Assembly: GCF_002245535.1 (NCBI RefSeq)
Contig: NZ_NKCN01000024.1
Coordinates: 1 to 64,000 of the forward strand
DNA length: 64,000 bases
Source: Mycobacterium lehmannii
Lineage (GTDB): Bacteria > Actinomycetota > Actinomycetes > Mycobacteriales > Mycobacteriaceae
Reading direction: 5' to 3'
A model generated the notes under the pieces. It was given only the letters and a program-made list of their open reading frames with translations. It was not told the origin of the DNA and did not search any database. Each line of letters opens with the position of its first letter. The stretch's first letter is position 1. Made by a program: the position numbers and the translations under genes. Below are positions 51,154 through 63,230 of this stretch, one piece after another.

Positions 51154-53142
51154 GTGAGCACCCGCAGCAGGGTCATCGATGCCCTCCGTCCGACCATGTC
51201 CGAACCATGGGCGGTGGTCAGGAGCCTGCTCGGGGTGTTGGCGATGGCCTCGATCGCGCTGCTGTGGGACTCCGGGGCCACCGCGGTCTGGGCCGCCGGC
51301 GCGGGTGCGGTCGCCGGCGCCGTAGCCCTGCAGGACAGTCCCGGCGGGCGGATCGCCCGAGTGCTCATCGTCGCCGTGCAAATGGGCGCGGCCGTTTTCT
51401 TCGGGTCGTTACTTTCCTCGTTCGACGTCGTGTTCATCGTCGTGCTGGCGCTTTGGTGCTTCGGGGCCGGTCTGCAGTGGGCCGTCGGGAACAACGCGGG
51501 CATGGTGGCGGCCGCGGGCGGAGCGCTGTTCGTGATCGCGCCGCCGCTGTCGCCGTCGGTGTCGTCGGTCCTCGTCCCGACCGTCCTGACGATCGTCGCC
51601 GGTGCCCTGCAGGCGGGGTTGATTGCGCTCTGGCCGCCGCAGCGATGGCGCACTCAACGCGAGGCGCTCGCCGACGCATACGGCGCGTTGGCCACGGATG
51701 CGCGTCAGCTCGCCCACGATGCGGAGACGCCCGCCGGTGCGACGCTGAAGCCGTCGTTGCGCGATGCGTTCATCGACACCCAGGCGGGCCGACGACCCGA
51801 GGCGTACCGAGGTGGGCACCGGTTGCCCGAACGGATCATGGCGACGCTGCGCATGCTGCGCGGCACCCCGGTCGGCGTCCGCGACGACGTCTCCCGGGTG
51901 CTGGCGGCAGCGGCCGAGGTCCTCGACGCGATCGCCGACCACACCCACGTCGCGCGGCGTAACGCCGAGCACGGTCTGGTCCGGCTGGACGCCGCGGCGG
52001 CCGCACTGGACGAGCCGGAAAGCCCTGAGGTAAAGCGGCTTTCCCAGCAACTGCATGAAGCGGCGGAGTTGCGGTTTCCCGATCTGTATCGGCCCGACCT
52101 GATCAGCCCCGCGCGCGGGGCGCTGACCTCCGTCCGTTCCCACATGAGCTTGACGTCACCGCTGTTCCGTCACGCCGTCCGGCTGTCCTCGGCGGTCGCG
52201 CTCGCCGCATGCGCGGACCGACTCGCTCCCGTGGCGCACGGCTACTGGATCGCGCTGACCGTGCTCATGGTGCTGCGCCCGGAGACCGCTCACACCTATA
52301 CGCGCTGCATCGGCCGGCTTGCGGGCATCGCGACGGGAGTCGTCGTCGCGTCGGTGATCGTGATGGTGGCCCATCCCACCGGTCTGGTCGCCGCCGCACT
52401 TGCCACGCTGGGCCTCGCCGCGACGTATGCCGCGACCAGGACGGGATACATCGCGACCAGCGCTGCCGTGGCTGCTTCTGTCGTGTTCTTCCTCGAAATC
52501 GACGCCATCACCTCTGGTGCGACGCTCGAGGACCGGTTGTTCTCGATCGTCGTCGGCGGCGGGCTCGCGGTCGTGGCGCACGTCGCGTTGCCCGACCACG
52601 CGCTGACCCGGCTGCATCACCGCGCCGGGGAGCTTCTCAAAACCGAGATCGATTACGCCGCAACGGTGGTCAGGGCTTATGTCCATCCCCTCGATCGTCC
52701 GGCCGACGCGGTGTCATCGGCGTGGCAACACGCGTACCGCGCCCGCGCCGGTTTCGAAGCCGCATCGGGTGCGACCCGGATGGAGTCCCGCGAGCTGCGC
52801 CGGTGGCTGCGGTCGTACCGCACGGCGCTGAACGCCGTCACCATTTCGTGCACCGCGCTGGAGGCCAACCTGCCGAACCGGCCACCGCCCACGTTGACTC
52901 CTGAGTTCGTCGCCGCTGTCGACGATTTCGTCGATGCGCTGCGAGGGGCCCCGCCGAATCCGGGGACACCGTGGACGGTGGACATCGCGGCCGTGACGGC
53001 GGCCCATCAGCAGGTCCGCGAGAAGGCCGAGGGGCTACCCGGTGACAACGGGGCCGCCCGCGTGCTGGTCGCCGAGATCGGCGCGATCACCCGTGCCTTG
53101 TCGGGGATCGCCGCTATGCGCGAGCCCACTTCGGCTCGATGA
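51154..53142 (+). CDS. FUSC family inner-membrane protein
   Basis: A 662-aa protein with two membrane modules (about residues 20-160 and 330-475, each with five or six hydrophobic spans) separated and followed by helical soluble domains. HAVRLSSAVALAACADRLAPVAHGYWIALTVLMVLRPETAHTYTRCIGRLAGIATGVVVAS is the fusaric-acid-resistance/YccS signature (GYWIALTVLMVLRPE). FUSC proteins are aromatic-acid efflux components in proteobacteria; in actinobacteria their role is unclear. Start GTG at 51154. Tail-to-tail overlap of 29 bp with the thioesterase gene. Confidence 0.85.
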   Translation: MSTRSRVIDALRPTMSEPWAVVRSLLGVLAMASIALLWDSGATAVWAAGAGAVAGAVALQDSPGGRIARVLIVAVQMGAAVFFGSLLSSFDVVFIVVLALWCFGAGLQWAVGNNAGMVAAAGGALFVIAPPLSPSVSSVLVPTVLTIVAGALQAGLIALWPPQRWRTQREALADAYGALATDARQLAHDAETPAGATLKPSLRDAFIDTQAGRRPEAYRGGHRLPERIMATLRMLRGTPVGVRDDVSRVLAAAAEVLDAIADHTHVARRNAEHGLVRLDAAAAALDEPESPEVKRLSQQLHEAAELRFPDLYRPDLISPARGALTSVRSHMSLTSPLFRHAVRLSSAVALAACADRLAPVAHGYWIALTVLMVLRPETAHTYTRCIGRLAGIATGVVVASVIVMVAHPTGLVAAALATLGLAATYAATRTGYIATSAAVAASVVFFLEIDAITSGATLEDRLFSIVVGGGLAVVAHVALPDHALTRLHHRAGELLKTEIDYAATVVRAYVHPLDRPADAVSSAWQHAYRARAGFEAASGATRMESRELRRWLRSYRTALNAVTISCTALEANLPNRPPPTLTPEFVAAVDDFVDALRGAPPNPGTPWTVDIAAVTAAHQQVREKAEGLPGDNGAARVLVAEIGAITRALSGIAAMREPTSAR

Positions 53143-53740
53143 ACACACCCTCAGCTTCCACCGTCACACCCTCGTCGTCGGCGAGATAGCCCGTCGCATA
53201 GGACTTGATGCCTTCGGACCTCGTGGTCGTCGCCTCGGCGTGCAACCGCCCGAGGCGCGTCGGGCGCAGATACCGCAGCGTGATGGTCCCGGTGAACCGG
53301 GGGTTGATCGAATTGGCGGCGACCTCGCCGAGGATGTGGTCGAGGATCAGCGCCGAGATCCCGCCGTGCACATGTCCCGGTGGGCCCTCGTAGGCGGCGC
53401 CGAGTTCGAAGTCGGCGTACACGGTTCCGTCCTCAGCGCGCTCGATGGTCAACGGTGGTGCGATCGGGTTGCGCAGTCCGATCACCGGGTTCCCCCACGG
53501 CAGCCGGTCGCCGCCGGTGGTGAAGCGCACGCCGAAGGGCCCGTCGATCTGCCGTGATCGCAGAGCAGCTGTCGCGCCGTCGATCTTCTCGCGGACCGCC
53601 GCGACCGTGTCGGCGTCCATTTCGGTGCGGATCGTCGCGTCGATCAACTGTCGAACGGATTCGGCGAGCGGGCCGTAGACACCACGCAGCCGGTCGATCT
53701 CCGCTGCGGACACGTCGCCGATGTCGGTGAACTCCAGCAC
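53114..53740 (-). CDS. PaaI-type hotdog acyl-CoA thioesterase
   Basis: A 208-aa protein. An N-terminal helical extension (VYGPLAESVRQLIDATIRTEMDADTVAAVREKIDG) is followed by one hotdog domain with PPGHVHGGISALILDHILGEVAA, the catalytic HGG(x)-Asp region of PaaI thioesterases, and TGTITLRYLRPTRLGRLHAEA. It should release CoA from an acyl or steroid-derived thioester. A perfect KstR-type operator begins 8 bp upstream of the GTG start, overlapping any promoter. Confidence 0.87.
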   Translation of the reverse strand: MLEFTDIGDVSAAEIDRLRGVYGPLAESVRQLIDATIRTEMDADTVAAVREKIDGATAALRSRQIDGPFGVRFTTGGDRLPWGNPVIGLRNPIAPPLTIERAEDGTVYADFELGAAYEGPPGHVHGGISALILDHILGEVAANSINPRFTGTITLRYLRPTRLGRLHAEATTTRSEGIKSYATGYLADDEGVTVEAEGVFIEPKWARA

Positions 53741-53748
53741 CCAAGAAC

Positions 53749-53762
53749 TAGAACACGTTGCA
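53749..53762. promoter_or_regulatory. KstR-type operator (sterol regulon)
   Basis: TAGAACACGTTGCA fits TnnAACnnGTTnnA at all fixed positions. It lies 8 bp upstream of the thioesterase start (minus strand) and 86 bp upstream of the divergent TPR gene. Confidence 0.78.
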
Positions 53763-53847
53763 GCGCGGGTTGTCGAATCACGCGTCTCCCTGCGCTGGAG
53801 CCGCAGAACATGCTCGGCAGCTGCGCGGGTGAATTATCGTGCCGTTC

Positions 53848-55530
53848 ATGAGCATCTCGCTCGGCGACGAGACCTACTACGACCTCGGGTCGTATCACCG
53901 GCCGATTGACACCCCGTCGCCGCAGGCGCAGGTGTGGTTCGACCGCGGAATGGTGTGGAATTACGCGTTCAACCATGAGGAAGCGATCCGCTGCTTCGAG
54001 CGGGCACTCGAACTGGACCCGGGGTTGGGGATCGCCCGCTGGGGCATCGCGTACGCGATCGGGCCGAACTACAACAAAGGTTGGGACGCCTTCGATCCCG
54101 TCGATGCGGCGGCGTCGCTGGCACGCGCGAGGATGGAGTTGCGACTGGCCGCCGACCATCGCGCAGCACCCGTCGAGCGTGGCCTGATCGCCGCGCTGCA
54201 GACCCGCTTCCCCACCGACGACCCCGACGACACCCAGGCGCTCGAAACCGGTGGCGCACAGTATGCCGACACGATGGCGGCGCTGGCGCAGGCCTACCCT
54301 GACGACGTCGATGTGCAGGCACTGGCCGCCGACGCACTGGTTAACGTGACGGCATGGGCGTTGTGGGACACCAGAACCGGTGACCCCGCGCCCGGGTCGC
54401 GTGTGGTGGCGGCCAAACGGATCCTCGACGACGCGTTGGCCACCGCGACCGGCCGTAAGCACCCCGGCATCCTGCACCTCTACGTGCACACGATGGAGAT
54501 GTCGGCGGCCCCGCAGGATGCGCTGCCCGCCGCGGACCTGCTGCGCGATCTGGTGCCCGACGCCGGCCACCTGCAGCACATGCCCAGCCACATCGACGTG
54601 CTGTGCGGCAATTACCGGGACTCGGTGGTGGCCAATCAGGCGGCCATCCACGTGGACCGAAGGTTCGTCGAACACGAGGGGCCACTGAACTTCTACTCCC
54701 TGTACCGGGCGCACAACCTGCACTTCGTGGTGTATTCGGCGATGTTCGAAGGCAATTCACGCGCCGCGTTCGACGCCGCGGATGAGCTGGCCGCCCAGCT
54801 CAGCCCCCAGCTGCTGGCGATCGAGTCTCCGCCGATGGCCGACTGGCTCGAAGCGTTCGTGCCGTTGCGCACCCACGTGATGGTGAGGTTCGGCCGCTGG
54901 GACGACCTGATAGCCCAACCCCTGCCCGAGGACGCGCAGCTGTACTGCAGCACCGTCGCGACGATCCACTACGGGCGCGGCGTCGCGCATGCCGCCACGG
55001 GCAAGTTGGAGCAAGCCCGCGCCGAACGCGAGGCGTTCGCCGAAGCCTACGACCGCATACCCGAGAGCCGATACCTGTTCAACAACACCGTGATCGACAT
55101 CCTGGCGATCGCCGCCGAGATGCTTGACGGTGAGATCGCCTACCGCGCCGCAGATTACGAAACCGCCTTCGCGCATCTGCGGCGGGCGATCGAACTCGAC
55201 GACACGCTGCCGTATGACGAACCCTGGGGCTGGATGCAGCCGACCCGTCACGCCTACGGTGCCCTGCTGCTCGAACAGGGTCGCGTCGAGGAGGCCGCCG
55301 CGGTCTATGCCGCCGACCTCGGACTCGATCCCACGCTGCCTCGGCCGTGCCAGCATCCGAACAACGTGTGGAGCCTGCACGGCTATCACGAATGCCTGCA
55401 GCGGCTGGGCCGAGACGCCGAGGCGGCGATCATCGGTCAACAGCTCACCCTCGCAGCGGCGCGCACCGACGTCGCTGTCCGCGCGTCCTGCGCCTGTCGG
55501 CTGGACGTGCCCCCGGACTGCTGCGACTGA
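53848..55530 (+). CDS. Tetratricopeptide-repeat protein with HxxMPSHID motif
   Basis: A 560-aa cytosolic protein of TPR-like helical repeats. EEAIRCFERALELDPGLGIARWGIAYAIGPNYNKG is a clear first TPR, and further repeats follow at about 420-500 (YETAFAHLRRAIELDDTLPYD, VEEAAAVYAADLGLDPT). The middle carries conserved His-rich segments LHLYVHTMEMS and HLQHMPSHIDVLCGNY, which could bind a metal. The C-terminus has four Cys (ASCACRLDVPPDCCD). The family is widespread and uncharacterised. ATG at 53848 is chosen over a GTG 9 bp earlier. Confidence 0.75.
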   Translation: MSISLGDETYYDLGSYHRPIDTPSPQAQVWFDRGMVWNYAFNHEEAIRCFERALELDPGLGIARWGIAYAIGPNYNKGWDAFDPVDAAASLARARMELRLAADHRAAPVERGLIAALQTRFPTDDPDDTQALETGGAQYADTMAALAQAYPDDVDVQALAADALVNVTAWALWDTRTGDPAPGSRVVAAKRILDDALATATGRKHPGILHLYVHTMEMSAAPQDALPAADLLRDLVPDAGHLQHMPSHIDVLCGNYRDSVVANQAAIHVDRRFVEHEGPLNFYSLYRAHNLHFVVYSAMFEGNSRAAFDAADELAAQLSPQLLAIESPPMADWLEAFVPLRTHVMVRFGRWDDLIAQPLPEDAQLYCSTVATIHYGRGVAHAATGKLEQARAEREAFAEAYDRIPESRYLFNNTVIDILAIAAEMLDGEIAYRAADYETAFAHLRRAIELDDTLPYDEPWGWMQPTRHAYGALLLEQGRVEEAAAVYAADLGLDPTLPRPCQHPNNVWSLHGYHECLQRLGRDAEAAIIGQQLTLAAARTDVAVRASCACRLDVPPDCCD

Positions 55531-55547
55531 TCCGTAGACTCCGACAT

Positions 55548-56027
55548 GTGGCCATCAGCGATGACGATCTCGCCCGCCTCGGCCGCTGCGTAGAGCTGGC
55601 GCGCGAAGCGCTGGAAGCCGGCGATGAGCCGTTTGGCTCCCTACTCGTCGACGACGCGGGACGCACGCTGTTCGAGGACCGCAACCGCGTCAAGGACGGG
55701 GACCGCACGCGCCATCCGGAGTTCGCGATCGCGCGCTGGGCGGCGGCCAACCTGACACCGCAGGAGCGGGCCGCCGCAATCGTCTACACCTCCGGCGAGC
55801 ACTGCCCGATGTGCGGGGCGGCCCACGCCTGGGTCGGGCTCGGCCGCATCGTGTACGCCGCGTCGTCGGAGCAGTTGACAAGATGGCTGGCCGAATGGGG
55901 GGCGCCGCCGCCGCCGGTGGTGTCGCTGCCGATCTCCACGATCGCACCGGATGTCGAGGTGGACGGGCCCGCCGAGCAGTTCAGCGACGCGATGAAGACC
56001 CTCTACGAAGCGAAGTTCAAGCCATGA
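55548..56027 (+). CDS. Nucleoside/cytidine deaminase-like zinc protein
   Basis: A 159-aa member of the CDA fold. The zinc ligands are His and catalytic Glu in RTRHPEFAIARWAA and the two Cys in HCPMCGAAHAWVGLG. These deaminases act on guanine, cytosine or related bases. The GTG start (VAISDDDLARLGRCVELA) is chosen because it opens the domain. The stop overlaps the GH13 gene by 4 bp (ATGA), so the two are expressed together. Confidence 0.87.
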   Translation: MAISDDDLARLGRCVELAREALEAGDEPFGSLLVDDAGRTLFEDRNRVKDGDRTRHPEFAIARWAAANLTPQERAAAIVYTSGEHCPMCGAAHAWVGLGRIVYAASSEQLTRWLAEWGAPPPPVVSLPISTIAPDVEVDGPAEQFSDAMKTLYEAKFKP

Positions 56028-57328
56028 CGGATTACTCGCACTCCGCGGCCGTCTCCGAACCGGGCTGGGTCGAGCACGTCATCTGGTGGCATGTCTACCC
56101 GCTCGGCTTTGTCGGCGCGCATCCCGCCGACCCGCCGCCGGGGCCAGACGAGCATCGGCTACTGCGCATCCTCGGTTGGCTCGACCACGCGATCGAACTC
56201 GGCGCCTCCGGACTCGCGCTGGGGCCGATCTTCTCCTCACGCACCCACGGCTACGACACCACCGACCATTTCCACGTCGACCCGCGACTCGGCGGCGACG
56301 ACGACTTCGACACGGTGGTTGAAGAGGCACACCGCCGTGGGCTCCGTATCCTGCTCGACGGCGTATTCAACCATGTCGGAACCGATTTCGCCCACACCGA
56401 GTGGCTGCGCACGCGAGGCGACGGCGTCGACGTGTTCGAGGGACACGGCGACCTCGTGGCGCTGGACCACGACAACCCGGCGGTGGCCGACTACATCGTC
56501 GACGTGATGACGCACTGGCTGCGCCGCGGCGCCGACGGATGGCGCCTCGACGCCGCCTACGCGGTGCCCGACCAGTTCTGGGCCCTGGTGCTTCCACGCG
56601 TTCGCGAACAGTTCCCCGAGGCGTATTTCCTCGCCGAGATCATCCACGGCGACTACGCGCAACGGGTGCGCGAATCCGGTTTCGACTCGGTCACCCAGTA
56701 CGAACTGTGGAAGGCCGCGTGGAGCGCGCTCAACGACGGCAACTTCCACGAGCTGGACTGGGCGCTGGTGCGGCACAACGAGTTTCTGGACACCTTCGTG
56801 CCCACGACCTTCATCGGCAACCACGATGTCACCCGGATCGCCAGCCAACTCGACGACATCCGCCACCTCGACCACGCCTTTGTGCTGCAGATGACGACCG
56901 GTGGTACGCCCAGTATCTACGCCGGGGACGAGTTCGCGTTCCAGGGGATCAAAGAGGAACGGTTCGGCGGCGACGACGCGGTGCGCCCCGAATTTGCGAC
57001 TCCCCCGCTCGACCTCGACGAACACGGCGCCGACGTCTTCCGGTTGCACAAGTTCCTGATCGGGTTGCGCCGACGCCACGCGTGGCTGCACACGGCGCGC
57101 ACCTCGCCGCTGCTGTTGACCAACCGCCAGTACGTCTACCAGAGCCGCGCCGGAGCCGAGTCGCTGATCGTCGCGCTCAACATCGGCGACGAACCGCTGG
57201 CGATCTCGCTGCCCGACCTGGGATTCGATCGGGCGGAAGTCCTCGCGGGCTCGGGCGCACCGCCGTCCGAGGTCGTCACCACCTACGAGGTCGGGCCGCA
57301 CGGCTGGCTGGTCATCGCTCCTCGCTGA
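56024..57328 (+). CDS. Alpha-amylase family glycosyl hydrolase (GH13)
   Basis: A 434-aa TIM-barrel enzyme. Conserved GH13 regions: LLDGVFNHVG (region I), GWRLDAAYAV (region II, nucleophile Asp), FLAEIIHGDY (region III, acid/base Glu) and FIGNHDVTRI (region IV, Asp). It lacks a signal peptide and so acts on cytosolic glucans or maltodextrins. The C-terminal beta domain (SLIVALNIGDEPLAISLPDLG) is short. It is coupled to the deaminase gene and overlaps the convergent DUF1810 gene by 17 bp. Confidence 0.92.
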   Translation: MTDYSHSAAVSEPGWVEHVIWWHVYPLGFVGAHPADPPPGPDEHRLLRILGWLDHAIELGASGLALGPIFSSRTHGYDTTDHFHVDPRLGGDDDFDTVVEEAHRRGLRILLDGVFNHVGTDFAHTEWLRTRGDGVDVFEGHGDLVALDHDNPAVADYIVDVMTHWLRRGADGWRLDAAYAVPDQFWALVLPRVREQFPEAYFLAEIIHGDYAQRVRESGFDSVTQYELWKAAWSALNDGNFHELDWALVRHNEFLDTFVPTTFIGNHDVTRIASQLDDIRHLDHAFVLQMTTGGTPSIYAGDEFAFQGIKEERFGGDDAVRPEFATPPLDLDEHGADVFRLHKFLIGLRRRHAWLHTARTSPLLLTNRQYVYQSRAGAESLIVALNIGDEPLAISLPDLGFDRAEVLAGSGAPPSEVVTTYEVGPHGWLVIAPR

Positions 57329-57773
57329 GCAGTTCGACGGTCAGCTGGTCGGGTTCGCCGTCGTAGTACTTCGTCAACACGCGGCCGAAGAGCGCCCCGT
57401 CATCGGGGTCTTCGGCGGCGCGGCTGAACAACGTCATCGACGAGCGGACCTTGAGGTTGTCCGGCCACCCGAACAAGCCGTCGGCCGACGGTTGGTCACT
57501 GCGGGCGACCAGCTCCGCGCACTCCCGCAGGCGCGCACCCAGCACGTCATGGGCGAGGTAGGCCCGGGCTTCGGCGAGGGATCCGACCCCGTACCGCTGC
57601 GCCGTCGGGCTTCTACCGAGCCCGCGCAACTGGGGGAAGACGAACCAGATCCAATGGCTGCGTTTGCGGCCGGCGCGCAGTTCGTCGAGCACCGTGGCAT
57701 ACACGCGTTCCTGAGCGTCGACGAAGCGCTGCAGGTCGAACGGGTCGCCGGATGCCGATCTGTCTTTAGCCAT
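57312..57773 (-). CDS. DUF1810 family protein (Rv1873-like)
   Basis: A 153-aa helical protein: FDLQRFVDAQERVYATVLDELRAGRKRSHWIWFVFPQLRGLGRSPTAQRYG is the strong DUF1810 signature, and SSMTLFSRAAEDPDDGALFGRVLTKYYDGEPDQLTVELL closes it. The family fold is all-alpha; function unknown. In M. tuberculosis the homologue Rv1873 neighbours lldD2, as here. Confidence 0.9.
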   Translation of the reverse strand: MAKDRSASGDPFDLQRFVDAQERVYATVLDELRAGRKRSHWIWFVFPQLRGLGRSPTAQRYGVGSLAEARAYLAHDVLGARLRECAELVARSDQPSADGLFGWPDNLKVRSSMTLFSRAAEDPDDGALFGRVLTKYYDGEPDQLTVELLSEER

Positions 57774-57849
57774 GTCATCGGCCAGTCTGACAAGCTAACC
57801 TGTGCGATTCAATGACGACTATCAGCGGCACGCCGACCGGGGCGCCAAG

Positions 57850-59106
57850 ATGACGCGCCGTCGCGTCCCACATCCGCGGGACCTGGCGCCGCTGCTGCAG
57901 TTCAAGAAGCCCCAGCTGAACGCGACGCACCGCAGGCTGGCGTCAGCGCTGACGATCGAGGACCTGCGCCGCATCGCCAAGCGACGGACCCCGAAGGCGG
58001 CGTTCGACTACACCGACGGCGCCGCCGAGGACGAGCTGTCGCTGGCTCGTGCGCGACAAGCATTCCGCGACATCGAGTTTCACCCCACCATCCTGCGTGA
58101 CGTGTCGAGCGTCGACACCAGCGCGACGGTGCTCGGCGGTCCCGTCGCGCAACCGTTCGGCATCGCGCCCACCGGCTTCACCCGGCTGATGCACACCGCG
58201 GGCGAGACCGCAGGCGCCCGTGCCGCCGCCCGGGCCGGCATCCCGTTCGCGCTCTCGACGCTGGGCACCGCATCGATCGAAGACGTCAAGCAGGCTAACC
58301 CGCACGGACGCAACTGGTTTCAGCTGTACATGTGGAAGGACCGGGACCGGTCGATGGCCCTGGTCGAACGGGCCGCCGCCGCAGGGTACGACACGCTGCT
58401 CGCCACCGTCGACGTGCCGGTCGCCGGGGCTCGCCACCGCGACACCCGCAACGGCATGTCGATCCCGCCGACGCTGACGCTGCGAACGGTGCTGGACGCC
58501 ATTCCCCACCCACGGTGGTGGTTCGACCTGCTCACCACAGAACCGTTGTCCTTCGCGTCGCTGGACCGATGGCCGGGCACCGTGGCCGAGTACCTCGACA
58601 CCATGTTCGACCCCACCGTGAACTTCGACGATCTGGTGTGGATCAAGAAGCAGTGGCCAAACAAGTTGGTGGTCAAGGGAATCCAAACGCTCGATGACGC
58701 CAGGGCAGTCGCCGAACTGGGAGTCGACGGCATCGTGTTATCCAATCACGGTGGCCGCCAACTCGACCGCGCGCCGGTACCGTTCCATCTGCTGCCCAGC
58801 GTCACCGCCGAACTCGGCGACACCACCGAGATTCTGCTGGACACCGGGGTGATGTCCGGCGCCGACATCGTCGCTGCGATTGCGCTCGGTGCGCGCTTCG
58901 TGCTGGTGGGTCGCGCTTACCTCTACGGGCTCATGGCTGGCGGCGAGGCGGGTGTCGACCGGGCCGTCGAGATCCTTTCGCAGCAGGTCAGGCGGACGAT
59001 GCAGCTACTCGGGGTGAGGTCGCTGAGCGAGCTGGGGCCGCGGCACGTCACGCAGCTGCATCGGCTGCGGCCCGTTGTGGCGGACCCGTCGCGCGACTTC
59101 ACCTGA
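57850..59106 (+). CDS. lldD2: L-lactate dehydrogenase (FMN, quinone-linked) LldD2
   Basis: A 418-aa FMN-dependent alpha-hydroxy acid dehydrogenase. It follows M. tuberculosis LldD2 closely: [91 protein letters not shown], and the catalytic/FMN region [23 protein letters not shown]. It oxidises L-lactate to pyruvate at the membrane, passing electrons to quinones, and is required for growth on lactate. ATG 57850 is preferred over the GTG 48 bp upstream by homology. Confidence 0.95.
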   Translation: MTRRRVPHPRDLAPLLQFKKPQLNATHRRLASALTIEDLRRIAKRRTPKAAFDYTDGAAEDELSLARARQAFRDIEFHPTILRDVSSVDTSATVLGGPVAQPFGIAPTGFTRLMHTAGETAGARAAARAGIPFALSTLGTASIEDVKQANPHGRNWFQLYMWKDRDRSMALVERAAAAGYDTLLATVDVPVAGARHRDTRNGMSIPPTLTLRTVLDAIPHPRWWFDLLTTEPLSFASLDRWPGTVAEYLDTMFDPTVNFDDLVWIKKQWPNKLVVKGIQTLDDARAVAELGVDGIVLSNHGGRQLDRAPVPFHLLPSVTAELGDTTEILLDTGVMSGADIVAAIALGARFVLVGRAYLYGLMAGGEAGVDRAVEILSQQVRRTMQLLGVRSLSELGPRHVTQLHRLRPVVADPSRDFT

Positions 59107-59176
59107 GTCACTCTGACCACACAGGTCACAGCCGGTATTGGGTGTTGGTGAGTCCCCGCTGAGTCGTAATCGTTAG

Positions 59177-60304
<1,128 letters not shown>

Positions 60305-60330
60305 CCGCACCGCGTAGATCCACCCACACA

Positions 60331-60365
60331 GGGAGCCTGCCGTTTCCCCCGAACGGCAGGCTTCC
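60331..60365 (+). terminator. Hairpin terminator after the antigen 85 gene
   Basis: Arms of 14 bp with one mismatch (60331-60344 and 60352-60365; AGCCTGCCGTT pairs with AACGGCAGGCT) around a 7-nt loop, 27 bp after the stop. There is no long T-tract, as usual in mycobacteria. Confidence 0.8.
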
Positions 60366-60437
60366 TGCCGTCTCGGGGTGTTTCGCGGTGCGCGTACACC
60401 GCGCGACGGGCGAGGGAACAAATCAGGCCATCCCAAG

Positions 60438-60458
60438 GTTGAGCGCAACAGACTCAAA
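60438..60458. promoter_or_regulatory. HAIR-like operator (HspR) upstream of lon
   Basis: TTGAGC-N7-ACTCAA (with outer G and A) matches the HspR inverted repeat CTTGAGT-N7-ACTCAAG in spacing and at 11 of 14 arm positions. It ends 13 bp before the lon ATG. Confidence 0.7.
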
Positions 60459-60471
60459 CTTTGGAGGATTG

Positions 60472-62793
<2,322 letters not shown>

Positions 62794-62806
62794 CCGCAGG
62801 ACCGCC

Positions 62807-62843
62807 CTCAGGGTCGTGATCGATCGCAGGTCACGACCCTGAG
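62807..62843 (+). terminator. Hairpin terminator after lon
   Basis: Perfect 13-bp arms CTCAGGGTCGTGA and TCACGACCCTGAG around an 11-nt loop, beginning 14 bp after the lon stop and ending 16 bp before the next start. Confidence 0.85.
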
Positions 62844-62858
62844 CGATACTGTCGTCGT

Positions 62859-63230
62859 ATGGCGTACGACGAGGACCTGGCTCACCGCATTCGCGAACTG
62901 CTCAGCGGCGAACAAGGAGTCGAGGAGAAGGCCATGTTCGGTGGGTTGGCCTTCCTGATCGGCGGCAACATGGCGTTGGCCGCCAGCGGTCAAGGCGGCC
63001 TGATGGTGCGGGTGCCGCCCGACGACACCGCGAAGCTGTTGTCGCGCGAACACGTCGCACCGATGGTGATGGCGGGCAGAGAGATCAGCGGATGGCTGCG
63101 GGTGGACGGCGCAGGGCTGGTCACCAAGCGGCAACTGCGACCGTGGGTCATCCGCGGGACCGGCTATGCCAAGAGTTTGCCCCCGAAAGAGCGCGGGTAC
63201 GCCAGCCGACGTGGACGCCGCAGCACGTAA
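62859..63230 (+). CDS. TfoX/Sxy N-terminal domain protein
   Basis: A 123-aa single TfoX N-terminal domain: RELLSGEQGVEEKAMFGGLAFLIGGNMALAASGQGGLMVRVPPDD is diagnostic, and GWLRVDGAGLVTKRQLRPWVIRGTGYAKSLPP closes it. TfoX proteins are competence regulators in gammaproteobacteria; stand-alone domains in actinobacteria have unknown roles. Its 3' end overlaps the glycosylase-like gene by 20 bp in a different frame, so the two are coupled. Confidence 0.85.
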   Translation: MAYDEDLAHRIRELLSGEQGVEEKAMFGGLAFLIGGNMALAASGQGGLMVRVPPDDTAKLLSREHVAPMVMAGREISGWLRVDGAGLVTKRQLRPWVIRGTGYAKSLPPKERGYASRRGRRST

